Positions 34,459 through 43,035 of a stretch of DNA of 64,000 nucleotides are shown one piece after another. The DNA is from Sporosarcina sp. ACRSM (lineage in GTDB: Bacteria > Bacillota > Bacilli > Bacillales_A > Planococcaceae): contig NZ_JAKRNU010000001.1 in assembly GCF_022346545.1 (NCBI RefSeq), forward strand, positions 1 through 64,000, written 5' to 3'. Every line of letters starts with the position of its first letter. Positions within the stretch are counted from its first letter, which is position 1. The notes under the pieces are model-generated. The model had not been told where the DNA came from. It was given only the letters and a program-made list of their open reading frames with translations, and did not search any database. The position numbers and the translations under genes are program-made.

Positions 34459-35184
34459 TCATATTTCGTTGGATAGCTGTTTAGTATATGCTTCTGGCAA
34501 TTCTAACAAGTAATCGATGAAATGAAAAACGGCTTGTATGGCTGTACGTGAATAGTTTTGATGGCGAATCAGCTCATGCATTAGTTTACTTTTGAACAGA
34601 TAGCGTTGATGGGCTTCATCTTTTGTTCGTTGTAAAGCCTTCGCAGCTAATACAACTTTACTGAAAATATTATCGAATTGTTCCAATTGCTTGTCAGAAT
34701 AATCTTCCGTTTGGTAATGTCTATATGAATAGCGCAGCTGCGTTCCCAAGTAATCGTAAGAAAAATGTTTTGGACGAGTATTAATGTTAGGTGATGTGTG
34801 GACAGCGATGGCGACAATCTTTTCTTGATGACGGTCGTATATGCGGTAGAAGTACTGAAACATTCGTTCAGGGAACTCCGGTTCATTCCTGCTTTGCACT
34901 TCAATGTGGATAAGAATCCATTGTTCCTTACCATTTTTCAATTGAACTTTTGCCAGTCGATCCGCAAAACGTCTGCCTTTTTTCTTGTCTACGACTTCCT
35001 GAAACAGTTCCTTATCTAAAAAATCTGGTTCCTGACTAAAGTCAATCTCAGCGTGTAGATTTGTTGCAAAAAACAATATGAAATCCTCGAATAATTCACC
35101 GATAACCTTTTTCCATAAACCGTCCTGATCCGACGGGCTACCTTCGTAAGTCACATGATCTTCTCTGATCCATGCCACAACCAT
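34459..35184 (-). CDS. Rpn-family recombination-promoting nuclease, truncated by nonsense codon
   Basis: A 241-aa PD-(D/E)XK nuclease of the Rpn (YhgA-like, transposase_31) family. WKKVIGELFEDFILFFATNL and EIDFSQEPDFLDKELFQEV are the N-terminal blocks; RFADRLAKVQLKNGKEQWIL and IHIEVQSRNEPEFPERMFQY hold the catalytic Asp and Glu-x-Gln. The frame ends at EI-TGA, while the remnant at 11541-11650 reads EEI-CGA-PMIR at the same place, so a C-to-T change created the stop. Downstream sequence remains open and in frame. The nuclease core is complete, but its C-terminal helical tail is made, if at all, from a separate start. A LexA-like box lies 56 bases upstream of the start. Confidence 0.75.
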   Translation of the reverse strand: MVVAWIREDHVTYEGSPSDQDGLWKKVIGELFEDFILFFATNLHAEIDFSQEPDFLDKELFQEVVDKKKGRRFADRLAKVQLKNGKEQWILIHIEVQSRNEPEFPERMFQYFYRIYDRHQEKIVAIAVHTSPNINTRPKHFSYDYLGTQLRYSYRHYQTEDYSDKQLEQFDNIFSKVVLAAKALQRTKDEAHQRYLFKSKLMHELIRHQNYSRTAIQAVFHFIDYLLELPEAYTKQLSNEI

Positions 35185-35239
35185 TATAAAACACCTCCAG
35201 CAATTGTTTTTAGATTATTAACTAAATTATACCGTAGTT

Positions 35240-35253
35240 CGAACGTATGTTCA
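35240..35253 (-). promoter_or_regulatory. Candidate LexA (SOS) box upstream of rpn
   Basis: CGAACGTATGTTCA matches 13 of 14 positions of the Bacillus LexA consensus CGAAC-N4-GTTCG, in the leader region of the Rpn nuclease gene. Confidence 0.6.
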
Positions 35254-35330
35254 AGTAAGTAAGATGTAGTCTGTTGTATTGACAGTTCTCCCTGATTCCA
35301 AATATGGAAGAACCCAATTTTAATTGGATT

Positions 35331-35478
35331 GGGTGCCTGTGCGAGGTGTATTTATGACAATTCATCCAATTGAATAGAAATGTAAAAGGAAGCAAACCCA
35401 GTATTAATAGGACTGACTTCAGCTATTTTATTATGCAATTGCAGTGAGTTTACTGAATCGCTTGTTGCACAGGCATCT
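35331..35478 (+). repeat. MITE-like repeat, copy 3 (most complete)
   Basis: 148 bp with ends GGGTGCCTGTGC (35331-35342) and GCACAGGCATCT (35467-35478), which are inverted repeats. The interior holds the conserved CAGTATTAATAGGACTGACTT block. Confidence 0.7.
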
Positions 35479-35599
35479 GTTATCAAATCGATACAGATCC
35501 CGGTGGCTCAATCAATCGAACACAACCAGTAACAATCACTCCAATACCCCATAGGATAAGATGTAAGTGAGTCTTTATGAAAAGGGGCATGTCATTGTC

Positions 35600-36325
35600 A
35601 TGAATAACTCTAACTTTTCAGCTCCTATGGGGCGGCCTACTATTGTTGCGTTTGTGAGTGGAGATGTAACGGGGGATAGAATCATGGATCACATCTATTT
35701 GACTGGCACAAAAACGGCGGATAGTCCATTCATTCAAAATATTACTCTTCACGTTAGGGACGGCCGAACTGGCGCTGTGACAAGTATTCCGCTTCATAAT
35801 AATGTAGGTTATAATCCGACCCTGTTCTTGGGCGATTTCACAGGTAACGGTGTAGATGAGATCCTAATCGGTATGGATACAGGTGGCAGTGGTGGAATTA
35901 TCAACTATTACATTGTTTCCTTTTTAGGTAATCAAGCAAAAATCCTTTTTGATTCTGATGTTTATAATAATCATTTCCGATATGACGTCACTTATCAGGA
36001 TAATTATAAGGTTGAAGTTGTCAGCAGACCCAATAACGAGAGATATATTATTGATTTATCGAAAAGAGATGCAAGTTATTTAAAAGAAATATATGATCGG
36101 AATGGCAAGCTGATAAGTCCGATAACTGGTTTTGTGGATCCATTAAGCGGTTTATATCCGGTGGATTTTGATTCGAACGGGGTCTACGAGCTTTTAGCGT
36201 ATCAAAAAATTTCCGGAAGATATCATGCGGATGGCTTAGGTTATATAATGAATACACTGGGATGGAAAAACAATGGATTTGTATTGCAGGAACAGTACTT
36301 AGGCATATTCGGCGCACAGTTGTAG
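35600..36325 (+). CDS. VCBS/FG-GAP repeat protein
   Basis: A 241-aa protein with two calcium-binding-type FG-GAP/VCBS repeats, VAFVSGDVTGDRIMDHIYLT and FLGDFTGNGVDEILIGMDTG, and a third weaker one, YPVDFDSNGVYELLAY. Similar single-domain proteins are common in Bacillus and have no known function; they form beta-propeller-like folds. No signal peptide is evident. Start 35600 (MNNSNFS) fits relatives; AAAAGGGG is 12 bases upstream. A GTG at 35567 is also possible and would add 11 residues. It stands alone on the plus strand between two MITE copies. Confidence 0.75.
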   Translation: MNNSNFSAPMGRPTIVAFVSGDVTGDRIMDHIYLTGTKTADSPFIQNITLHVRDGRTGAVTSIPLHNNVGYNPTLFLGDFTGNGVDEILIGMDTGGSGGIINYYIVSFLGNQAKILFDSDVYNNHFRYDVTYQDNYKVEVVSRPNNERYIIDLSKRDASYLKEIYDRNGKLISPITGFVDPLSGLYPVDFDSNGVYELLAYQKISGRYHADGLGYIMNTLGWKNNGFVLQEQYLGIFGAQL

Positions 36326-36394
36326 TGCATATCAAACAAATGACAAAATCCCTTCAAGCTTTTTTACAACTGTGAAGGGGTTCGGCTATTTGTT

Positions 36395-36486
36395 TTACGC
36401 TTTACTTACAACAATCTCTTCGTCCACAACATCTACATGGACTTCTTCGATTTGGTCTTCTTCCAAAATTACGAAAGTGCTAGGTT
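36395..36486 (-). pseudogene. C-terminal remnant of an unknown gene
   Basis: Minus-strand frame EPSTFVILEEDQIEEVHVDV followed by VDEEIVVSKA and a stop. The acidic, protein-like stretch begins abruptly next to the MITE copy at 36517, suggesting that the insertion truncated a gene. Family unknown. Confidence 0.3.
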
Positions 36487-36516
36487 CTTAAACAAATACG
36501 AATTCAATTATTGTTA

Positions 36517-36640
36517 GGTGTCTGTGCGAAGCACATTTATGACATTTGCTAGAATTCATTAAATAACAAAAAGGAAGACTGCCCAGTATTGATAGGACTG
36601 ACTTCCGCTTTTTTGGTTATAGTGAGTGATAGTTGAATGT
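36517..36640 (+). repeat. MITE-like repeat, copy 4 (right end lost)
   Basis: Begins GGTGTCTGTGCGAAGCACATT and keeps the CAGTATTGATAGGACTGACTTC block, but the GCACAGGCACCC end is not found. Confidence 0.6.
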
Positions 36641-36663
36641 AAATAAGAAGAGAGCCAATTCAA

Positions 36664-36785
36664 CGCTTCATGGTAACTAGTGATCTGAACATGGCATTCC
36701 GAATATTTGAGACCATAAATGATAGAGGGGCAAAGCTTCAGCCAGAAAATCTGTTGAAAAATACTCCGGAACTTATCGGACGGAA
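36664..36785 (+). pseudogene. DUF262 family, central fragment (plus strand)
   Basis: Plus-strand frame VTSDLNMAFRIFETINDRGA followed by KLQPENLLKN. This is the conserved FETINDRG...DLLKN block of DUF262/GmrS-type proteins, which normally follows the segment encoded on the opposite strand at 36773-37360. The two fragments are adjacent but inverted. Confidence 0.65.
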
Positions 36786-37360
36786 GCAATATGGACCCGT
36801 TTCGCCAAGTAGTTAATGAATCTTTTTAGTTCATTTTCTTTTTTAAGAGAAATCAGTTCTTCTTCAATTGTCTCTCTAGCAGTAAGCATGTTAGTTTGGG
36901 ATGTAGTGACTGAGTTCCCAACAGGTTTATTATTAATTAGTTCGGTAAAAAAGTAGTTATCCTTGTCATGATGTTTCAAGCGATTCATCCAAATGATATC
37001 ACCATCATCATTAGGTGTTTTTTTATAAAGGTAGGGTGAATATAGACCGATATAGTCCGTATCATTATCCTTATTAAATTCCGCTATCGCGACGGCAAAA
37101 ATCAAAGAAAGCGTAGTAATGCTTTGTTGTCCGCCCACTACTACCTTCCTTGCTTTGCCTTCTGAAAAAACCATACTGCCGATAAAATAGTCCTGTGATT
37201 GATCTTCATCCATACTTTCTTTAATATCAGTAATTAAATCTTTAATATTATCCTTAGACCAAACGTAGTTTCTCTGAAGTACAGGTATTTCATAATAATC
37301 TTGTCCATTCAATAATCTTTCTATATTAACTAAATCGTATGAATATTCCTTGAATTACTC
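36773..37360 (-). pseudogene. DUF262 family (GmrSD N-terminal type), 5' fragment
   Basis: Minus-strand sequence YDLVNIERLLNGQDYYEIPV followed by LQRNYVWSKDNIKDLITDIK, QDYFIGSMVF and VVVGGQQSITTLSLI matches the ParB-like N-terminal domain of DUF262 proteins. The family motif DGQQR, required for nucleotide hydrolysis, is changed to GGQQS. A TAA precedes the YDLVN segment in frame, so the true N-terminus is frameshifted. The protein stops after about 180 residues, whereas family members are several hundred. Intact DUF262 proteins are often modification-dependent restriction or defence enzymes; this copy is dead. Confidence 0.75.
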
Positions 37361-37558
37361 ATATCAATTGGCCTCCTAAATCACAACAGCTACCGCCCAT
37401 GCGATACGTCCTATTGCTATGAAGATCATATCATACATCATTAGTTGGGATCGATAGAAAGCTAAGAATTTGTTTGTAAGAATTACAGTCAGGATGAGCC
37501 ATCTTGTGGGGTGTACAACTAAATTGTGAGTACGACAACCTTTTCCACTTGAGCTCCG

Positions 37559-40500
37559 TTAAACCTCTATTATTAATCGTTCTTTCTCTTCTTCCACCAT
37601 CAAATATAACTGATGCAATGCCCTACTGGTTGCAACGTAAGCCAATTTGCGATCGTCATCTGTCGGTTGGTAGTCACTGAATCGGGTAATGACGACCGCT
37701 TCAAATTCGAGTCCCTTGACGGCGGAAGGAGTGGTGATTACTACCTTTGTATCCGTCGGCAGCTCCCCTACAGTCTGAATAGCAACGGAAAAATAGGGAT
37801 CGATCATATAGTGGTACTGCTCGATCATTGATTCGTCCTTTACAATGACGGCTACCGGCTCAAACTGGTGATCGTAGATAGCTTGTTCCAGGATCGCAAT
37901 CAGTTCTTTCTCTTCTGTATCGAACTTGAACTCCTTTAGCTTAACCGGTTCGCCGTCACGGAAGGTCTCTGTCGAAAGCATATATTTTCCGCTTGCAAAA
38001 GGCTCAATAATCTCATTGCTCACCTCAACGATTTGGGCTGTAGAGCGGTAAGTGGCTTTCAATTCGTGCAACGAAAGGTCACCAATCAATTCACCGAGCC
38101 CGTTCCAGTCCTGCAGAGTACTTGCTCGATTTAGGTTCTGTCCGAGATCTCCTATGAGCATAATGCCATTCTTTCGGGTGAGTGCATGTAGTTCCGTGAT
38201 TTCATATGGCATATAATCCTGCGCTTCATCGATGATCAAATAGGATAGAAGATGATCTTTCGGAGCGCCATGCAAAAGCCTGTTTATATGCAATAATGCC
38301 GGTAGATCTTCATAATACATCTCAACCTTATTCCAATCTACTGGCAACACCCCTTCGTCTTTAGCCATTTGAACCGCAATTTCATAACATTCCAAGAGAT
38401 CCCTCTTCAAGTTCTTTTTAACGTAGTTCAGCAGAGTTTTCTCGTCCGCGTCGGAGAGGACACTTTCTTCTTCAAAAACAAACCTTGGATAGTCATTGCT
38501 GAAACTGTGATTGATTTTGTACTCCCTTTTTAAAGCTCCAATGATTTGCCGGTAATAAGCACGCTCGATTTCCGCGAGGCTTTCATTGTGCAAAGCCTCG
38601 TGGAGCATGGCTTTCCGTGTGTCGATGAAGTCCAGCTTTTCCGCAGGAAACTTTTGTAGCAGTTGCTCCTGCAATTTTTCGAGCTGCGCTTTGAGAGCAA
38701 GGTCCTGCATCAGATCAGCTGTATTCAATACCTCTTTCTGCTGCGAAGCGATATGCTTTAATATGACCACTTCCCGCTGTTCCCGCATCTTCTGCTTCAT
38801 CTGCTTTAGCCAGGCATCCATAATGAGTGACTCGTCCATCACTCCAAGAGCACGTTCCTTCACATTGGCACTGTGCTCCTCCATTTTCAGCTGGACAGCA
38901 TGCTGAATCGCTGCAAGGAATTGGCGACGACTCTCCTCCATCTTCTTTTTCATCTTGGTGGAAGCATCTTTAGCATAAGAAGCCGCATCTTGCATCCACT
39001 TTTCTCCCAGTATGGTAATTTGCTCAGACATAAAATTGGTTTGGAATAAAGGCAGATTGGAAACTTTCTCTTCCTCCATCCCTTTCGCCTGTTCCCGTAC
39101 CCATTGCTTCCATTCACGAGATAATTCATTCTGCTCCTTCATCTCTCTTTGTAGACTCTTCAGGAAGAAGTTGAAATAAAGGTTTTCTCTTTCTTTCAGC
39201 GGCAAGTCAGGGTATTTTTCCATTTCACTTAGGATTGGCAAAATCGGAACGGTAGTTGAGCCTACTAAAACCGGTGTTGCCCATGTCCGCAAATCATTGA
39301 ATAACCCCATAGTCTTTCTTTGCACAATCTCCCGGAATTCCAAGGAACCTTTCGCTTTAATGAGTTCAAGACCCTTAACGCTATGCCGCTTCATACCCGC
39401 CGGTGATAGTCCAAGTATATCGCAAGCCATGTTGAGGAATGTTGTCTGTTTAATGCCGAAGTCCCCTAGCGAAGGGAGTACGTTTTTGATATGGGCTAAA
39501 AACGCTTCATTCGGCCCTAAAATAGCTACACGCTCCGGAGATAGATTTTCGTATTTGTATAACAGATAGCTTAATCGGTGAAGAGCAATTGCAGACTTCC
39601 CGCTTCCTGCCGAACCTTGGATAATGATTGGCTTTGTCATAGGAAGTCGAATAATTTCATACTGCTCACGCTGCAATGTCGCGACAATTGCCTGCATGTC
39701 TACTCCACGTTTATCCGACAGCGCGGACACCAATCCTTCGTCTTGGAAGTATTCGCTTGATGCCGTAAGTGGCGGGTGAAGTGCAGCGATTTTCCCATAC
39801 CGTATATCAATTTGCCGGATATAATCGACGATAACATCACCAAGCGTCTTATGAGAAATCGGTTGACCGACTGTACGCAAATAATAGAGCGAGGCCGCTT
39901 CCGCTTTCCAGTTCGTCACATATCCATCGATGCCTTGTTCCCCGATATACATCGATTCCATACCGTTCATCGTGACAAAATCGACACGCGCTACAAAAGG
40001 GGAATCTTCAATTGCTTGTAGGCGGCGATTATGTGCTTGCGAGCGTTTCCGGATAATCCCTTCTGCATATGCGGATGCGTAGTCCACCGAATATGTGCTG
40101 TCGAACTCCACTTTCCGGATTGGTCGCATTAAAGACTTTAATTTCCTAAGTACTTTCTGCAAAAAATCATACTCTGATTTGTCGTCACGCGGTAGGAATG
40201 AGGACTCACTATAGGACGGGAATGAAGGAGCTTTTATGATTTCGGGCACTTTGGCTTCTTCTAGAGTAGACATTGTCGTCAGCAACACATCAGACATTGT
40301 CTGCAACATCTGCGTTTCATCGACTTCCTTCTCAGCAAGCATTGGTTGATCATTTTCCCGTGCTTTCGGTAGAACGTCTGGTGTTGCGAGGATTTCATTT
40401 TCCTCATCTTCCAACTCAAGCTGCACAGCAATCGTTTCTTCAAGATTGGCCAATGCAATGCTATTCTTTTCTTCACTATCGTGATAGATATTTTCTAGAC

Positions 40501-41233
40501 TTGCTAGTTCATCTATGGCGGACGCTGCATGCTCATGAGCAACAGATGCTGGGTTCTCTACCTCTTTTAATAACTGCTGTAATTGTTTATATTTCTCTTC
40601 CTTTTCATCTAACTCCTGAGCCAGGCGGTGGTTTTCCACTATTCGCAAAGTATGGCTCATCTGCAAAACTACATATCGTTTCTCTAGTTCCGTATGTACA
40701 GCTGCTGGCGTACTCGACTGGACTTCCACCTCGAGTTTGTCCGCCTTCGCTTTTAGCTTTTCTGCTGCAACCTGCATAAGTTGGAGCCGTCGCTCTAAAA
40801 GCTCTGTTTCCTTTTTCGCCTGTTCATAGACATCCTTTGAGACATGCTCCTGACCAACCGTTTTCAGCCGCAGCGCCAACCTCTGAATCTGATCGTCTTT
40901 CTGGCCAAGCTCTTCTTGTGTCGGACGCATTGTGAGTTCTGCATTATTTGCTTCGAGCAGACGGATGATTCCTTTCAAGTTTTCTAAATCCATGCTTTGC
41001 CGGTTGGCAACTTCCTCAACTCTCATTTGATCGGCAATCAGTTGCCTGTTCGTTTGCTCTTTCAGATCCACTTCCTGTTGCAGCTGATAGATTTGCTGCT
41101 CCAGTGTGCGCATGTCCGCATCCATAACCGAATGGACATTTGCTGGCTGGCCTTCCACTGGCTTTTGTTCTGCTATCTGGTGTAGCTTAGATGTATCGTC
41201 ACTCTTAGTAGATAAGAACCTAAATAACTTCAT
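37559..41233 (-). CDS. HelD/UvrD-like superfamily 1 helicase with long coiled-coil N-terminus
   Basis: A 1224-aa protein. Residues about 25-330 are predicted coiled coil rich in Glu, Gln and Leu. A HelD-like middle block follows (MYIGEQGIDGYVTNWKAEAA, SLYYLRTVG, about 430-465). The helicase core begins with Walker A IQGSAGSGKSAIALHRLSYL at about 538, then another coiled-coil insertion (about 690-850), Walker B YLIIDEAQDYMPYEITEL at about 1000, and motifs VITTPSAVKGLEFEAVVI and AYVATSRALHQLYL at the end. HelD proteins recycle stalled RNA polymerase, but B. subtilis HelD is about 770 aa; this one has an extra 400-450 residues at the N-terminus. Start 41233 (MKLFRF) follows GGTGGGG. Its neighbours are defence remnants, so a defence role is possible. 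Confidence 0.82.
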   Translation of the reverse strand: MKLFRFLSTKSDDTSKLHQIAEQKPVEGQPANVHSVMDADMRTLEQQIYQLQQEVDLKEQTNRQLIADQMRVEEVANRQSMDLENLKGIIRLLEANNAELTMRPTQEELGQKDDQIQRLALRLKTVGQEHVSKDVYEQAKKETELLERRLQLMQVAAEKLKAKADKLEVEVQSSTPAAVHTELEKRYVVLQMSHTLRIVENHRLAQELDEKEEKYKQLQQLLKEVENPASVAHEHAASAIDELASLENIYHDSEEKNSIALANLEETIAVQLELEDEENEILATPDVLPKARENDQPMLAEKEVDETQMLQTMSDVLLTTMSTLEEAKVPEIIKAPSFPSYSESSFLPRDDKSEYDFLQKVLRKLKSLMRPIRKVEFDSTYSVDYASAYAEGIIRKRSQAHNRRLQAIEDSPFVARVDFVTMNGMESMYIGEQGIDGYVTNWKAEAASLYYLRTVGQPISHKTLGDVIVDYIRQIDIRYGKIAALHPPLTASSEYFQDEGLVSALSDKRGVDMQAIVATLQREQYEIIRLPMTKPIIIQGSAGSGKSAIALHRLSYLLYKYENLSPERVAILGPNEAFLAHIKNVLPSLGDFGIKQTTFLNMACDILGLSPAGMKRHSVKGLELIKAKGSLEFREIVQRKTMGLFNDLRTWATPVLVGSTTVPILPILSEMEKYPDLPLKERENLYFNFFLKSLQREMKEQNELSREWKQWVREQAKGMEEEKVSNLPLFQTNFMSEQITILGEKWMQDAASYAKDASTKMKKKMEESRRQFLAAIQHAVQLKMEEHSANVKERALGVMDESLIMDAWLKQMKQKMREQREVVILKHIASQQKEVLNTADLMQDLALKAQLEKLQEQLLQKFPAEKLDFIDTRKAMLHEALHNESLAEIERAYYRQIIGALKREYKINHSFSNDYPRFVFEEESVLSDADEKTLLNYVKKNLKRDLLECYEIAVQMAKDEGVLPVDWNKVEMYYEDLPALLHINRLLHGAPKDHLLSYLIIDEAQDYMPYEITELHALTRKNGIMLIGDLGQNLNRASTLQDWNGLGELIGDLSLHELKATYRSTAQIVEVSNEIIEPFASGKYMLSTETFRDGEPVKLKEFKFDTEEKELIAILEQAIYDHQFEPVAVIVKDESMIEQYHYMIDPYFSVAIQTVGELPTDTKVVITTPSAVKGLEFEAVVITRFSDYQPTDDDRKLAYVATSRALHQLYLMVEEEKERLIIEV

Positions 41234-41369
41234 TTCCCCACCTGCTTGTATTCTATTAGCCCGATTTTTTATCACTAGACGCATCCTACATTATACCCGA
41301 TTAAATGATGGGAATCTTTAATTTTCAGCAAATAAAAAGCCTGAACAGGTGTCAGGCGCTTCTCATCCA

Positions 41370-41550
41370 CTATTGTTTATATTCTTCTAACTCCTCGTCA
41401 ATTTCATCTTTCATCCCATACTTTGTTTTTATTGCTTCCTGTTTGACGCAGATCCTCAATAGCCCGCGCAATTCCTTCACGCACAGCCACATACTCCCTT
41501 TTACGAATTAACTCGTCCATCGCCGTTTTCAGCTCATCGGCATCCTCCAT
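41370..41550 (-). pseudogene. Frameshifted small antitoxin-like gene
   Basis: Minus-strand MEDADELKTAMDELIRKREY followed by VAVREGIARAIEDLRQ, then a frame change into QEAIKTKYGMKDEIDEELEE and a stop. The acidic, helical character is like small antitoxins, but no toxin is adjacent and the family is not certain. It follows the nuclease pseudogene by about 20 bases. Confidence 0.35.
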
Positions 41551-41571
41551 ATCCTTAACAGGAACAGCTCT

Positions 41572-42800
41572 CTAATAAAACCGTGTATAACGTCTTCCTT
41601 CTTCATAAGCAAGCGCCCGCACAGGAATGCCTTGCTGCTCCAAGCTTTTCAGTAAACGGTTTCTTTCCAAATGCGGCAGCGGACCCACTTCAACAATCAA
41701 CCGAACCGTCGAATTACGTCTTTCAAACCAGGCAATGAGCGGATAGCCAAGCCAATACTTCTCTGTTACTTGGTAGTCCAAAGGCAGTTGTGTCCACTCC
41801 CGCTCTACAAAACTCGGAAGACTCGGATGGACATAGTAATAGTCAGAAGGAATACGTTGTTCATTCGCAAACATTGTAAATGCCTGTTGCATTGGCGATT
41901 GTGCTCGGACTTCAGTAAGTTCAGGAAACTCTAATGGAGTGCTATATTCGTCCCCCATCAAAACTGCATCGTTGATTAATCGTAATAGGGACTGGAAGGA
42001 ATCTTTCTCGTACAGCTGCAGCATCACGAATCGACATCCTCCCACGAAGTCGGGTGATCAGCATCCATATAGATCCTTGTATACTGCCTGCCTTCTTCAA
42101 AAGCCAGCACCTTCACATCAATTCTCCGTGCTTTCAACGCTTGTAAAAGACGGACTCGATTCTCCAGATGTAAAGGAACCACCTCTACCTTCAGTTTCAA
42201 CCGGTCATTCGATTGTTCAAACCAAGCAATCAGTCCCTTATTCATCCACCAATTCTTACGTAAGTCGTTCTCGTCAAAAAGCTCGTCCCACGTTTGCTCG
42301 ATGAAGTTCGGCAAACGGAAATAGGGTGTGGACAAATGTTCCAGCCAATCCAACTTCCGGGCAAATCGAATAAAAGCCTCCCGCAAGAAGCTGTTCCCCA
42401 CCTTCACAATGAAGTCAATCGTTTCTTTATATTGACTGTAAATATGGTTCAATTCATTCGTAAAGCTGGTTTCCTCCCCACCCTTTCCCTTTTCTACTGC
42501 TGAAATGAGATCGACAGCTTCCTTATGATTTTTATAAAGAGCCATTCCCATCTCATTTAATTCATCATTTTGAACCAACTGATCCTCCAAGATGTAGATG
42601 TAATAGGAAATGAAAGAATGTACATCTGGATGCATAAAGACTTTGTTTGCTTCCGTCAGATTGTTGAGGTTGTCCAACACATCCGAATAGCCGAGCATAA
42701 GATAGTCCTCATGCGTAGGCTCCTCATCCTGCAACGTCAAAAAAACGGAATGATTTTATAACCTTCATATGCCGTTCGTACAAACTTGATATATCCCTCA
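41572..42800 (-). pseudogene. PD-(D/E)XK nuclease superfamily (PDDEXK_4-like) gene, degraded copy 2
   Basis: Two overlapping frames: LQDEEPTHEDYLMLGYSDVL through REAFIRFARKLDWLEHLSTP to DADHPTSWEDVDS (to 42024), then, in another frame, CRFVMLQLYEKDSFQSLLRL through REWTQLPLDYQVTEKYWLGY to EEGRRYTRFY (to 41572). The second frame continues beyond the point where copy 1 (13600-14807) ends, so the family has a longer C-terminal region that repeats the EEGRxYTRxY pattern. Upstream of 42740 a run of T residues has shifted the frame (YEGYKIIPFF), and the catalytic N-terminal block is missing. The 42801-43035 gap shows nothing recognisable. Confidence 0.7.
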
Positions 42801-43035
42801 AATACCATAAACTCATATTTTCATTAATAAATTCGGCTATTTCTTATAACTCCGGACAATCGGTCATTTTTTATTAAATTCGTGATCCAATTATTATATT
42901 GTCGATTATAGCGTAAGGCGACAACCTGAAGCTGAAAGCAACCTTGTTCCAACTTTGATACAGTTTATTCAATTATGAAACTGACAAAGCATACGGAGTC
43001 CCTGGTTAGTAATCCGATTGTTGGATTCGATAAGT

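Noticed and set aside
40273..40779. 168-aa plus-strand reading frame inside the HelD-like gene
   Set aside because: Antisense shadow of the coiled-coil region, with unusual His/Pro/Ser composition and no ribosome binding site.
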